Source: Fusarium oxysporum f. sp. lycopersici 4287
Taxonomy: Eukaryota > Ascomycota > Sordariomycetes > Hypocreales > Nectriaceae
Length of the DNA stretch: 64,000 bases
NCBI RefSeq assembly: GCF_000149955.1
Contig: NC_030989.1
Span: forward strand, 3,109,839 to 3,173,838
Direction: 5' to 3'
Each line of letters opens with the position of its first letter. Position 1 is the stretch's first letter. Shown here piece after piece: positions 19,995 to 30,676 of this stretch. The translations under genes were made by a program, and so were the position numbers. The notes beneath the pieces are model-generated. The model was not told the origin of the DNA, did no database searches, and saw only the letters and a program-made list of their open reading frames with translations.

Positions 19995-21573
19995 TGTTAT
20001 GTGTTTGTTGAACTGAAAGAGGGGAAGAGATGAATTGGCTTGTCTGGGTGGTCTTGGCTCTTTAAGTTTTGGATGCTTGGTCTGGACTGGACTAGTGATT
20101 GGGGAAAGCTTGGGGTCGAAGGGGGACCCTGATCTTATAGGAGATTGAAACGAGGTGTCACTAACTCAGTTGCCCATGGGGTAAATCTTGATTCGGGTGA
20201 TTTACCCCGTGGAGATTGAGAAACGGTTCGGTTTGTCATTGCTGGGTTTGATGGAGTTCGCGATAGCTGTTGATGGAGACTGCAAGAGATAATTTTGTTC
20301 CCGCGGGTAGACTTCGCCGAAAAAAGAAATGGGACGCGTTCCCCGTTCAAGAGAAAGGGACCCGTGCGAGTGCGGAGAAGCTTGAGATGGTGGCGAGTCA
20401 ACAGTTGAAGGGAGCAGTCTCGTTCCCGAGAAGGCTTCCAGAACACTACCAGTATAGTGGTATAACACACGCAAGCGTCAAGGCCTTTGAGCTTTCAGCA
20501 CTGGATCTAGGCTCACATGCACCGCATCTGATCCCACGAGTTTGAGATGAGATCACCCAAGTCCCCATTTGCTACAGGGCCATCTCCGCATTAACATATT
20601 AAGCTTCATCGGTGAACCCCGCAACCTCCAACTCTTCTGGTCCTAGCCCCTTTGATCTTTGCCAAGACGGGGCTTAGATTGATGCCAAGGCCCATTTTTC
20701 TCGGCACGAACGGCACATAAGAAGCCATGATGCCCCGGCCTCGTCCTCCCCTTTATCGTCACTCATTTGCCTGCGCTCCTTCGCTCTCGACTCACGAACC
20801 CACCTCTGGCCTGATGTTGCTCGCTCCCGCGGGTACAATCCCTGAATTCGAATCGTCCCGCGGATAGAATTCGTCGATTTCTAATGAAAAGACTTCCCGC
20901 GGTTGGGGAAGAATTCGCTCACCAGCTGAAGTCTCGAATTTTTATTGTTTTCTCCCGCTCTCGGGATCTCTTTCTTTTTGAACTCTCCGAATTTCCAGAC
21001 GAACATGACGAATTATTGCCTATGAGCTGATACTTCAATTCTCAACGCTTTTGAGAGGAAATGACAAATCGCGATTCTGCCATTGACATTTCGCGCTGCA
21101 TCAAAACTAGGAGCTGGCTCATGGAAATGCGCTTATTCTGGTGCGGCCTTGAAGAGTTCCCGTGCGGCTGAAAAATCTCGTTCAGGCATTTCCCGTGGTA
21201 AGATGAGGCTCTGACCAATGACGGCCAAACCAGTTACCCTAGGGACGACAATTCAGTTATAATTAATTCTTCGACGACATAAACTCCAAATTGCTGAAAA
21301 ATATAATTAGAAAAATACGATGTAAATATCATGCCTTATTTATGCTTTTGCCGTTGCGAAATGTTATTACATGTTGTAACTGTAAATGTGTTGTTTTTAA
21401 GCAGAGTTAATGTTGGAAATGAACAGTTGACGAAATGCACACTTGAGCAATACATCGCCAATATCGATAGACAGCCTGATGCGATCAAAGACATAAAGCT
21501 AAGACTTAGATAAGAAGTTGGTATTTATCCTCTCATATGTAACGCCAAGATCATAATCAATTCTCCCACCCCT
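19995..21573. promoter_or_regulatory. Long upstream region of the MFS porter with CCGCGG cluster
   Basis: A 1.6-kb non-coding stretch. CCGCGG appears at 20301, 20827, 20858 and 20897 (two of them as CCCGCGGG), and near-variants such as CCCGCTCTCGGG (20954), CCCGTGCGG (about 21160) and CCCGTGG (about 21192) follow. Everted or inverted CGG triplets are the usual targets of Zn2Cys6 regulators. No gene was recognised in this stretch; small frames on both strands look accidental. Confidence 0.5.
20178..20208. repeat. Perfect 10-bp inverted repeat upstream of the MFS porter
   Basis: GGGGTAAATC (20178-20187) is followed after 11 nt by its exact reverse complement GATTTACCCC (20199-20208). It lies about 190 bp upstream of the porter's ATG and could be a dimeric regulator site or a transcript hairpin. 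Confidence 0.75.
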
Positions 21574-22362
21574 TCACTTGCGAGTTTGAAAGTCTTGAAT
21601 TAGACTGTCAACGGCCTGGGCTACCTTCCTAGGTCGAGAAATCTGTGGACTATGCCCAGATCCCTCTAAGACACGCGTACTCCAAGCTTCACTCCCTCCG
21701 CTCGAAACAATCATGCGCTCCTGGTCTGAAAGAGGAATGACAGCATCCTCTGTTGCCTTGATATACGCCAAGCGACCTTTGTATGACTCTTCCTGCCACG
21801 CTTGAGGAGGGACGATCCCCATATTCGCAGCCATGCTCTGTGGCTGCAACTGTGACAGTGCCCATTGTGCCTGCTCGTCTGAAACATCGGGCCGGTAGAG
21901 CAGCCTACCAGGGTCTTTGGCGACAAAGAGTCCCGGAGAGGGGTTATCCCAATTGACATAAGGAAGACCGCCTAAGCTGCGAATAACAGCGCCTTGATCC
22001 ATGCCTCCAGGGAAAATGTACCCGCAGAGATTGATGAATCCCAGAACTCCACCTGGTAGATTGTTCCTGGCTCGCTCCGCGACAGACAGTCCGGTGATAG
22101 CCCCGCAACCAATTGGTCCACCATAAGAATGAGCCAGCACGACGACTTGTTTGGCTTCCGCTAAAAGTGGTTCCAGGACACTTCTCACATGCGCTGCATC
22201 GTCCAATTGTGTCTTGCCCGCTACACCGGATACTGAAGGCAGATCCAGATTCTGAGTGGTATATCCGAGGGACTCCAGCTCAGGGATTTGGTACTTCCAG
22301 ACCCAGGAGCCATGCCAGGCGCCGTGGACGAGAAGGATGGTGGACTTTTGGGTGGACGACAT
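21574..22362 (-). CDS. Alpha/beta hydrolase (AB_hydrolase_6 type esterase)
   Basis: A 262-residue single-exon protein from the ATG at 22362; an in-frame ATG nine codons earlier is possible, but the chosen start begins as relatives do (MSSTQKSTILLVHGAWHGSW). The HGAWHG oxyanion-hole motif is near 13-18, the nucleophile elbow is AHSYGG (Ser about 79), Asp lies in TEDAVIP near 206, and His is in GSGHSPQ at about 237. There is no signal peptide, so it is probably cytosolic. This small family acts on esters or lactones and includes enzymes related to hydroxynitrile lyases and methylketone synthases, so the substrate cannot be predicted. It stands alone between the MFS promoter and a retrotransposon remnant. 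Confidence 0.85.
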   Translation of the reverse strand: MSSTQKSTILLVHGAWHGSWVWKYQIPELESLGYTTQNLDLPSVSGVAGKTQLDDAAHVRSVLEPLLAEAKQVVVLAHSYGGPIGCGAITGLSVAERARNNLPGGVLGFINLCGYIFPGGMDQGAVIRSLGGLPYVNWDNPSPGLFVAKDPGRLLYRPDVSDEQAQWALSQLQPQSMAANMGIVPPQAWQEESYKGRLAYIKATEDAVIPLSDQERMIVSSGGSEAWSTRVLEGSGHSPQISRPRKVAQAVDSLIQDFQTRK

Positions 22363-22914
22363 GTTGCCACACAATTGGGAGAGTCGCACAGAAGATAAAG
22401 ACAGTTAATGATTCGCGAGATGTTGGAAAGTCGGTGTTGCTGTGAAGATGCGCGAATAAGCCCAGTTGGTATCCGTAGACTATAATCTTACGGATTACGT
22501 CACAGATACAGACAATTGAGGCTGGCCTTGGCTGCCAGGGGGAAGTAAGAAAATTTAGGACGTCTAATCTAAATGACAAAAAGGCTTAGGTAAGTTTAGT
22601 ATAACTTAGTACAGACCCAGTGGACTTTAGATTACTTTAGATTAGGTGTTTTTGGCATTGTAGGTTTAACATGATTTTCTTGGGACTAGACACCTTGGAC
22701 GCACTAAGCCAGAATCAGGTAGCTAGACCCTTGATCGTCCAGATGAAAAGCGACCTTGGCGATGATTGGTTGTTCCCCACGTGGGGCCCCGCCTTGCCAG
22801 GACCCTTGTCGAAGTTTCGGCATTAGTTTCACTAGTCACTTGAGCCTCATTGACATCGACAGGCCTCGTTCATTCATTTTCTTGGTTCAACAGTTATGAA
22901 TCTACTGAACAAGA
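22363..22914. other. Intergenic, nothing recognised
   Basis: Upstream flank of the hydrolase, containing an AT-rich patch (about 22590-22670) with recurring TTTAGATTA-like sequence. No gene recognised. Confidence 0.45.
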
Positions 22915-23373
22915 TCAAAGAAGGTGATTAAACCGATAAGCATCGCGGATCAATTCAGAATGGTCCCTGATCTGCTGTGCATCAGATAGCGAGTTGACGA
23001 CGAGTGTAATGATACCATCTCTGTGGTCATCCAAATGGAGAGCGACGATGAGTTTGAAGATGTCTTCTTCTCTGTTCTTGTACCTGGCCCGGAGGCCGGG
23101 CGTGGTCTGTGACCTGAGCCATCCAGGATCACATAGAAGGGTGACAGAGACCTTGGCCTTCTTCTTTCTGTTGTCGCGTCTCATTCTGTCCGTTGACACT
23201 CGTGAAGTAGTGTCAGCGATGCTCTCAGTGCCATGGGCTCTCATCTCTCTGATAGTGTGGGCATGCTGAGAGAGCGACTGACCGGGTCGCAGTGTCCTTG
23301 GTCGAGGCGGCCGGGCTCCAGAGCCCATTCTCACAAATGAGGTCATAGAACTCTGACCACCGGGGATGGTCAT
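22915..23373 (-). CDS. Hypothetical protein of 152 residues
   Basis: An uninterrupted frame from ATG 23373 to a stop at 22915. The N-terminal half is basic and low-complexity (RPPRPRTLRPGQ). The C-terminal half looks more protein-like (VSVTLLCDPGWLRS, then a DIFKLIVALHLDDHRDG stretch). No family recognised. It sits beside the retrotransposon remnant, so it could be a host gene fragment or part of an old element. A spliced longer gene is possible. Confidence 0.3.
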   Translation of the reverse strand: MTIPGGQSSMTSFVRMGSGARPPRPRTLRPGQSLSQHAHTIREMRAHGTESIADTTSRVSTDRMRRDNRKKKAKVSVTLLCDPGWLRSQTTPGLRARYKNREEDIFKLIVALHLDDHRDGIITLVVNSLSDAQQIRDHSELIRDAYRFNHLL

Positions 23374-23659
23374 GCGGCTTGAGGGCTAGCCAGGGCTAAC
23401 GGGGTGAGTATTCGCCAGGGTGTTTGAAGATGAAGGAAGAAAAGAAGTCATGATGACGGTTGAAGATATAGTGAGAGATAGAATGAAAGAGAGAGTCAAC
23501 TCAAAGATTGTGGGATGTAAGACTGAGGGTGACGATATGCCAGGTGAGAGAGCCTACGAAAGAGCATTTTGGGCTGATGAAGTTTTAAACGAAATCTGGA
23601 TCACTCACCTAATCGCACTGCTGAACAAGGCTCAAAGAAGATGAGGTTAGGAGAATGAA
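23374..23659. other. Flank between hypothetical gene and LINE remnant
   Basis: Purine-rich sequence on the plus strand with a 74-codon frame lacking recognisable homology. The retrotransposon coding similarity begins just after it. Confidence 0.4.
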
Positions 23660-25760
23660 AACCAAAACGAGCACATCAAGCAATAAGTTTGCCGAAGAGG
23701 TTAAGGCATGTAACTACGAACTTAAGACGAAGCAGGAGGCGACAAGCTACTCCAACTCCGAAGATGAGTCGAAGCGGAGCTCGACCATCGATTTGACTTT
23801 CGCGAAGCAATCGCTTAGCCAGTCGGTCGAGTATTGCGAAGGTCTCAGAGTGCCAGAGTTTCTCACTGACCATCGTGTCATTGAAACATTGGTCAAGCGA
23901 ACAGTGAAGAAAGCGTTTAAGACTATGCCTTGCTGGCACAAGATGACTCCTGAGAAGTTCCAACGCCATCTCGAGCCCCGTCTTCCGCCTCTCGACAGCC
24001 CGGTCGGCTCCGAAGAACAGGTTGTTGACCTCTTTGCCAAGGTGATACATGCTCTACACGTCACTACGATGGAGAACGTCCCCAGGAGGTTCTGCGGTCT
24101 CAGGCCTCAAGCTCATTGATCAAGCAGCTGGCATCGAAGTTGGGAAAACGACTTGTTGAATTGGACACTTTCAAGAAGAAGGTCCAGACCCCCAAGACAT
24201 TGCAGAGGATATCATTCCTCGAACGCGACCTCGACAGATTGAATGCTGAGATGTGGAACGTGTCCAACCACGACAAGACTAGACGTACCTCACCGAGAGA
24301 GTTATTCAACGTGTTCAAGTTGGCCAGGGGCAGGCCTCAGCCAATTCAGTTTGCCCAAACTCCAACGCTTGAATATAAGGGCGATCATCATAGCGACGGT
24401 GATGCGGCTAATGAAACGCAACTTGCGACAACGGATCACGAGAAGATTGAGATGATTAAGAAGGTCAAGTTCCGTAACAACGACAATCCCAAGTCTAAGA
24501 GGATCTTGGACGAGTCTGGTGCAAGACACGACCCCCAGCGAGAGGACATCAACATGCCCCGGGATATCGATGCTGACAAGCTCCGGACAATCATCAAGGG
24601 TCTTCAGAACAACAAAGCCCCAGGACCGGACCAGGTTCCCAACGAAGCAATCAAGCTCGGCATGGAGCTTTTGCTGCCTTACTTTCTGCTTGGATTCAGA
24701 GCCTGCCTCAACTTATCACTTCATCTTACAAACTTCAAGGACAGTATCATCGTCATGCTATTGAAGGCTGGTAAGGAGGCGGACAAGCCCGAGTCTTATA
24801 GGCCCATTTCATTACTCTCAACCGTCAGCAAGCTTTACGAAAGGATCCTGGCCGACATGATGCTTGATGTCTTGAAGGAAAATCCACATCTCCTTCTTGC
24901 AACTCAGTTTGGTAACAAGACAACGACCGAGGCCCTACAGTACCTGTTTCGTATCATCTACGGTAATTGGTGCTCTAGGAGCAATGACGTCATCACGATC
25001 CTCGGTCTGGACATGAGCAGTGCCTACGATAACTTCTATCGTCAGAAGCTTTTGCAAACCTTGTATGATAAAGACTTCCCAAAATGGTTTGTTGACATCA
25101 TCGGGCGTGTACTTTCATTACGAGATGCCACTCTGCGTTTGCCCGGCATCATCTCTGAACGCTTTGGAATGAACACTGGAATTCCCCAAGGTTCACCACT
25201 CTCTACCGTCCTCTTTTACTTCTTTGTTTCTCCTCTCGTGGAACGAACGTTCCCTCCCCGACGCATCTACGTTGACGGCAGAAAGGAGACTGTCCACCTA
25301 TACCAGTTCTCTTGTGTAGATGACATCTACTTCATTGCTGTCTCTGGGATCTACGAGATCAACTACAGAGGACTTGAAATCCTTCATGAGCAGCTTACCC
25401 ATCGCCGATGAGCTGTTCATCAGGTTTGGTGCTCACAAGTACCACGTCATGCACATTAGACAACCAACCGTTCGAGAGCCGACCCATAACCAAGTGAGGC
25501 CCATGATGAAAGGTTTCGTCGAGGAAGCCCAGGAGAAGATGATCATCCTTGGTGTATTAGTGGACTCTCAGATGACTTTTGACCTTCATGTAACCGAGAT
25601 CATCAAGAAGTGCAGACGGAGGCTGGGTTACATGAAGCGAATATCGGGGAGCACGTGGGGCCCTGACATGTATGCAGTCCGTCAAAACTACCTGACGTTG
25701 ATTCGTCCTGTCATTACCTACGCTTGTGGAGCTTGGTCCATCAAGCAGCGCAAGTGCGTC
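23660..25760 (+). mobile_element. Degenerate non-LTR (Tad-like LINE) retrotransposon, truncated
   Basis: The first frame (to about 24115) shows the tail of the element's endonuclease: SSTIDLTFAK...LTDHRVIETL, matching the STIDLTF and SDH-type motifs of EEP nucleases. A second frame (24116-25411) carries the reverse transcriptase: NNKAPGPDQVPNEAIK, YRPISLLSTVSKLYERI, LGLDMSSAYDNF (motif A), GIPQGSPLSTVLFYFF (motif B) and CVDD (motif C, where YADD is usual). The third frame holds the thumb region (GVLVDSQMTFDLHV, KKCRRRLGYMKR, TLIRPVITYACGAW). Two frameshifts, an altered YADD box, loss of the nuclease N-terminus and no RNase H or tail show that it is dead. No flanking target duplication could be identified. 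Confidence 0.82.
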
Positions 25761-26916
25761 AGCACACGTCTGAACTTTGGCCTCAGCACCAAGGTGATTG
25801 ACCGGAATGATAACACCGTTAGATTCAAGCGTGGCATTGTGTGCATCCTCCACCAAATTAGCTCGAAGAATACATCCGAGATATCTATAGCTATCAATGA
25901 GGTTCTTCCGGGGTTGATAGATTCGGCTTCACCTGAAGAGCTTTTCGATATGTCGTTCGATTATTGGGATATCCCGTCGCCCGCTCGGCTCAGGGAAACT
26001 GCGGAACGTCTGCAACGGCACCGCTTCTTGGATAGCTTAGGCAGCTGGCTTCCGATCCAAAGAGATGATCCGAGATGGTTTGATGCAACATACAAGGGAC
26101 CAAAGTATACATATCGTCGAAAATACTGGTTCTCGGCAACAGCTGTCGCTATAAGATTTCTCAACCGTTTATCATTAACCCAACGCGGATATCTGCACAA
26201 GCTGGTACTAAACGAAGACAGGATTTCAGTTGGTTTCCCTGAGTCCCATGCTATTGGATTGATTCCCTTTTTTAAACAAAACCCAAAGCTGCATGTTGAA
26301 CAGTGGGTCGACGTCTGGCAAAACCTCGTCATGGACTCCGAACAGCCAAGTGCCTACGGACCGAACGGCATGATCTTTGAACGGAGCGAGCTACAGCCCG
26401 GAGAGTTCCACTGCCTGGACTCAATCTCTGGACCAGACCAGGACGTGGCCTTCTCTAATTGGGTTGTGCATGGATTAGAAGTTGTGAAAGCGGGAATGCC
26501 TTCCGGGTCTTGGTCCGTTATTTTTGATGGAAGTCCCGACCTAAACCTCGCTACCGAACTGTTTACCACTCTTCTCCAACGTACCATTGTCTGGCAGACC
26601 TTCTACACCGACTGTGTTTCCTTGGGTCTTTTTACAGACCCGAGCCACTATCACATCAGACGAGAGAGCTTCTGAAAGCAAGAGAAGCTCAATCTTTCAA
26701 TGCAACTTCAATCTCGATCGCCCTTGGAACTTAGATGAGATAGCCGCCAGTCACAACGTACACAATGGGGACTTTAAATGGAAATTGGATTATTGGTTGG
26801 AATGTGAACTTAGTTTGAACTCCGAGCCTATCAGTTTTCCCATGTTAAGCCCGACAATAGACCTTGAAAAACTACGATTTGGTTGCTTTGAGCGGGAAAG
26901 GATAGCAGATGATTGA
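25761..26916 (+). pseudogene. Unidentified protein remnant fused in frame to the LINE
   Basis: From about 25770 the third LINE frame continues without a stop into unrelated sequence up to 26675: FGLSTKVIDRNDNTVRFKRG, then YWFSATAVAIRFLNRLSLTQR, then SHAIGLIPFFKQNPKL and GSWSVIFDGSPDLNLATEL. A final segment follows in another frame (26660-26916, KWKLDYWLECELSLN), implying a frameshift near 26670. The style matches a widespread class of uncharacterised Fusarium-type proteins with F-box-like beginnings, but no named domain can be assigned. The likely N-terminus is absent, replaced by reverse transcriptase sequence. It could be an old host gene truncated by the LINE, or a chimera. Confidence 0.45.
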
Positions 26917-27414
26917 CTCGCAACCCATCTGGACAGAAGTATTACGAGGATACAATCAGTTTCTCAGGGCAATCAACAAATGGGAAGTCGTCGTTCATAA
27001 TGGCAGTGTCAGTTAGTTGGTACTACATTTGCAGATAAATTTCGTTCCATCCCGAGACACTTACAGAATTGCACGTGTATAAAGCATCCAAATTTAACTT
27101 GCAAAAGACCATCAGCGACGCCCCCATGATAAGATAAGGCCTGACCCACTCTATGAGCCACGAAAACGCGCTAAGTCAAGCAGAGTCTAGACCAATTCCA
27201 GCCTACTATTAGCCTTTCGTGACCCATTGAATGGCGAGACACGATTGGACTTCTCGTAAATCTGAAAGCAAAGCCCCATTTCCATCTCAGCCACTTTACT
27301 GCAATTTCTCACCAGCCTCGGCGCTCTCATTGGCATAAAATAATCTCGCCAGTACCTTTTACCTCCAATTTGCAGTCTCGTAACAAGCAAAAAGACCTTT
27401 TCTTCCTTACAACC
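26917..27414. other. Intergenic, upstream of the interrupted Zn2Cys6 gene
   Basis: No gene recognised. A CT-rich tract directly precedes the ATG at 27415. Confidence 0.45.
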
Positions 27415-27699
27415 ATGGCAGCCAATCAGATCGTTGCAATGAGAGGCAAATTCAAGCGAGCCTCGACTCCCAAGGTGAGAACGGGATGTATCACCTGGTA
27501 CGTTGATAGCTTACCGCCTCGTTACTCGTAAAATATCACTAATTGGGAAATACTGTAGCAAGTGAGTCCAAATATTCTCTGATGATCTCCTATAAAAAGC
27601 TCACACCTTTCCTACCTTTAGAATCAGGCACTTGAAATGCGATGAAGCAAAACCTTTTTGTCGACGCTGCCATAACGACAAGATGAAGTGTGACGGATA

Positions 27700-27707
27700 C
27701 GCACCAC
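27700..27707. repeat. 8-bp target-site duplication, left
   Basis: CGCACCAC, identical to 28467-28474. Confidence 0.85.
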
Positions 27708-28466
27708 CAGGGTTCAAATCCATACCACGAAATCCACATATGGATCCATAATGTGGATCCATATCCATTCCATTCCATTCCACGTGGGCTTCAGCATTTC
27801 CATATCCACGCCACGAAGCCCCTTCCACATGTTCCACATGTGGAAATCGTGGAATATTTTAGGTGGGGTTCGAAAATACCTTGATTTCCTTGTGAAATCC
27901 CGCATATCCTAAGTACTTTCTATCACCCACAACAACACAACATCGATTTGCCACCCCATTTTCCTCCGTACACAATGAGTCCATTCTGGGGGCTTCACTG
28001 TTACTCGCGTTACTACCCCAAATCGAAATGGCCACTCCCCATCCTACCAAGTCAACCACATCCGTTCCAGAACGAACAGAAGAGGACAATCAACGGCTCT
28101 TTCAGCTCTACAAAAGCTGGATCTTGACGGAGAGAGACGGCAAGGCGCGTCTATAGGTATATCGGTTCGGCTACGAATATCCAGCATAACAAGAAACAGG
28201 AACGTCGGTGGGTGTGTTGCCTTTGCGTCAAGCAACGGCGGATTTTAATGGACCAATGACAAAAACATTGACGTCACCGAGGGCGGGCGGGACCCATTAA
28301 TTACCATTGTTGGACGAAGTAGGTTTCCATTCCACGAATTCCACAATATGGATCCATTTCCATAATGGATCCATTTCCACCCATTCCACATCGAAATTAT
28401 TAGTCAGCATCCATATCCACGCCATATTCACAAATGTGTCGTGGAGTGTCGTGGATTTGAACCCTG
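27708..28466. mobile_element. Non-autonomous hAT-like element, 759 bp
   Basis: It starts CAGGGTTCAAATCCA and ends TGGATTTGAACCCTG, a 15-bp terminal inverted repeat interrupted only where the inner arms diverge. It is flanked by identical 8-bp copies CGCACCAC (27700-27707 and 28467-28474). An 8-bp duplication and a CAGGG terminus are hallmarks of the hAT superfamily. No transposase frame is present. Subterminal regions are packed with short repeats built from CCATATCCA, GGATCC and CCATTCCA words, typical of transposase-binding subterminal repeats. It is inserted in a transcription factor exon. Confidence 0.85.
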
Positions 28467-28474
28467 CGCACCAC
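28467..28474. repeat. 8-bp target-site duplication, right
   Basis: CGCACCAC, identical to 27700-27707. Confidence 0.85.
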
Positions 28475-29826
28475 CTAAGCCCGAGGCTTCAAAGCGCTCC
28501 AAGCGTCGAGATCCTTCCTCGAAGCCTGAAGTCGCCATCTCACTGCCGCTGCTATCTATGCAGACCGTTGACCAACTCTCTTTGTTATCAGACCCTGAAA
28601 AAGTCTACCTGCAACATTTCCTGCACTGGACAGCAAAACAGCTTTCACCTTCTTCTGCTGCCATGAACTTCTGGCTCAAATACGCCCTTCCAATGTCATA
28701 TCACTACGATGCCATCAGGTATAGCATGATTGCGGTCGGGGCATCTCATCGAGCCTACATGGCTCAAAGCCTGCCGTACTCCCGTCCTGATCGCCTGCAG
28801 CGTCCTGTCATCCAACACTACAACAGAGCCATATCCTCGATTCTTCCCATAATGTCTGCTCCTTCAAATGAGAACATTCATTGCATATTGATCTGCTGTC
28901 TGCTCTTCATGACTTGTGAGGGACTGACTGGTCGGTACGATGAACTCTTGCAACATCTCGCTGCTGGCGATACGGTATTTCAGTCACTACGTCACCAAAA
29001 CTCCTCAGATGCCTCGGATGTGCTAGATGGACTTGTCGACATGTTTAGCGAGATGGGCCTTGCATCTTCGGGCTTCATGGGAGACCATCCTCTCTCAGGC
29101 ATCAAAAAGTGGTGTCGCAGTGACCCTGAGACCGAAGTAAGCGATAATTCACCTTTTAAGGCGCTGAACGAGGCATCATATGCCTTACACGAACTACGAC
29201 TAAATCATGACTTCCAGCCATGGAATCCGGACAGGGAAGACGGGCTGGCCAACGACAATGCATTTGAGGATAGGCTCCGCCGTTGGAATTCCCGTTTCAA
29301 AGCTCTGAGCCAACGATTGTTATCAAGCCCATCAGATGATGAGATAGCGCATATCCAAACTCTGCAGCTCCACTATCAATCTCTGCAGATGTATATCAAC
29401 GCGTACGATAACAAAGGACTGCAACCTTCGCACCTATACAAAGCATTCATTGAGGCCGCAGAGAAGGTAGCCGCCCCTCTAATAGCAATAGATCAACCTA
29501 CGTTCTCACTAGACGGATGTCTGGTCTCGGGTCTATCATTTGTCGCTATATCAACTCAAGGTGGGGATGAGAAGGTGCAAGCACTTGACCTCCTTCGGAA
29601 GTTGAACCACCGTGAAGGCATTTTCGACAGCAATGACATCGTTGAGATGCATGAACTGGTAGCCATGGATATGGACTGGGGATCTGGCTCTGACTCTGAT
29701 TCAGATACTGATATAGAGGAACCTGATCCACCTCTTAGAGCACCAAAAGGAATACCGCAGATGATTGAGGTGCTTGCTCGCAAGACTGGGAAGACAAGCA
29801 AACGGCTGGAAGGCTTGTACCCATAA

Positions 29827-30676
29827 GTAGATCCAAGGCTCGGTTTGGGCTACATATTTAGCACATCTCCTTAGTCATTCGTCAATTCACAATCTCTTTC
29901 CATGGCACATCAGAATTGAAGAAGAAGAGTAATAGAACTCATTGATGCAAGGTCCTTGTCCTGTCATAGGTTTAGATGGAACAGAGTAATATCTCCGTTG
30001 CATATCCAAGTTTTAGTGTTGCGTTGCCTGAAGAACGCAACTATTCATTCAAGATCTCCAACAATGAGCTAGGATAACTATAATTCAGGGCTTTCGATTT
30101 GATTTACAGCGCCTGTGACTATGGGAATGCGTGACACTGATTCATCCTCGACAGCCCTGAGAGGGACGAATTCGGCCTTTGAACTGCTAGTAGTGAAGAC
30201 TGAACTCAACGCAATAAAAAGAGCTAGAGATTTTCTATATCGATCTTACTTTGCCGCTCTTATCTTAGTCTCAGCAACATGTACCAGCTATGCCTAATGT
30301 CACTCTGAACGAGCGCCAGCTGGGAGAACGTGTCAATTTCGACAACGTCCAACAAGACATCATCCTTCCCATTCGGCACATCCATCCATTCTGACTAATG
30401 GCCAACTATATGGATAACTGGCCTATCATGTTGCTTCACATGGTTTCGCATGATGCCAGCTTTACATAAGCTCTATAGTGACATAGTCGATTAAGTTTGT
30501 ATCATTGGTGCATCAAGGCAGAAGTTCAGAGTAAGTTCAGCGCAATGAGATATTAATGTAATGTTTACAACGTTATGTTCATTTTAACTATCGACAAGTG
30601 AAAGGCTATGTACAAGGTTTGAAGACAGCACAAGATCCGGCTATTTACAGACTTATCCACCAGCTACTGAAGCTAC
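29827..30676. other. Convergent intergenic region
   Basis: 3' flanks of the interrupted regulator (plus) and the aspartyl protease (minus). No gene recognised. Confidence 0.5.

Larger units (their letters stand above)
27415..29826 (+). pseudogene. Zn2Cys6 transcription factor interrupted by a hAT-like element
   Basis: Coding pieces are 27415-27497, a 3-nt exon CAA (27559-27561), 27622-27707 and 28475-29826, totalling 1,524 nt or 507 residues. The cluster is CITCKIRHLKC then CRRCHNDKMKC. After KCDGYAP a 759-bp element interrupts the frame. With the element and one 8-bp target copy removed, codons join exactly (GYAP/PKPEAS). The rest is a fungal-specific regulatory domain (QHFLHWTAKQLS, RYSMIAVGASHRAY) ending in an acidic DSDSDTDIEE stretch and a basic tail. 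Without precise removal the transcript reads stops in the element shortly after the cluster, leaving only a DNA-binding stub. An internal ATG at 28558 could still produce the C-terminal domain alone. Confidence 0.82.

Noticed and set aside
20135..20545. Frames of about 90-110 codons upstream of the MFS porter
   Set aside because: Overlap on both strands and cover the hairpin and CCGCGG elements; more likely promoter DNA.
27708..28466. tRNA-like T-arm sequences (GGTTCAAATCC) as possible tRNA genes
   Set aside because: No A-box, anticodon arm or acceptor stem fits around them; they are the inverted termini of the transposon.
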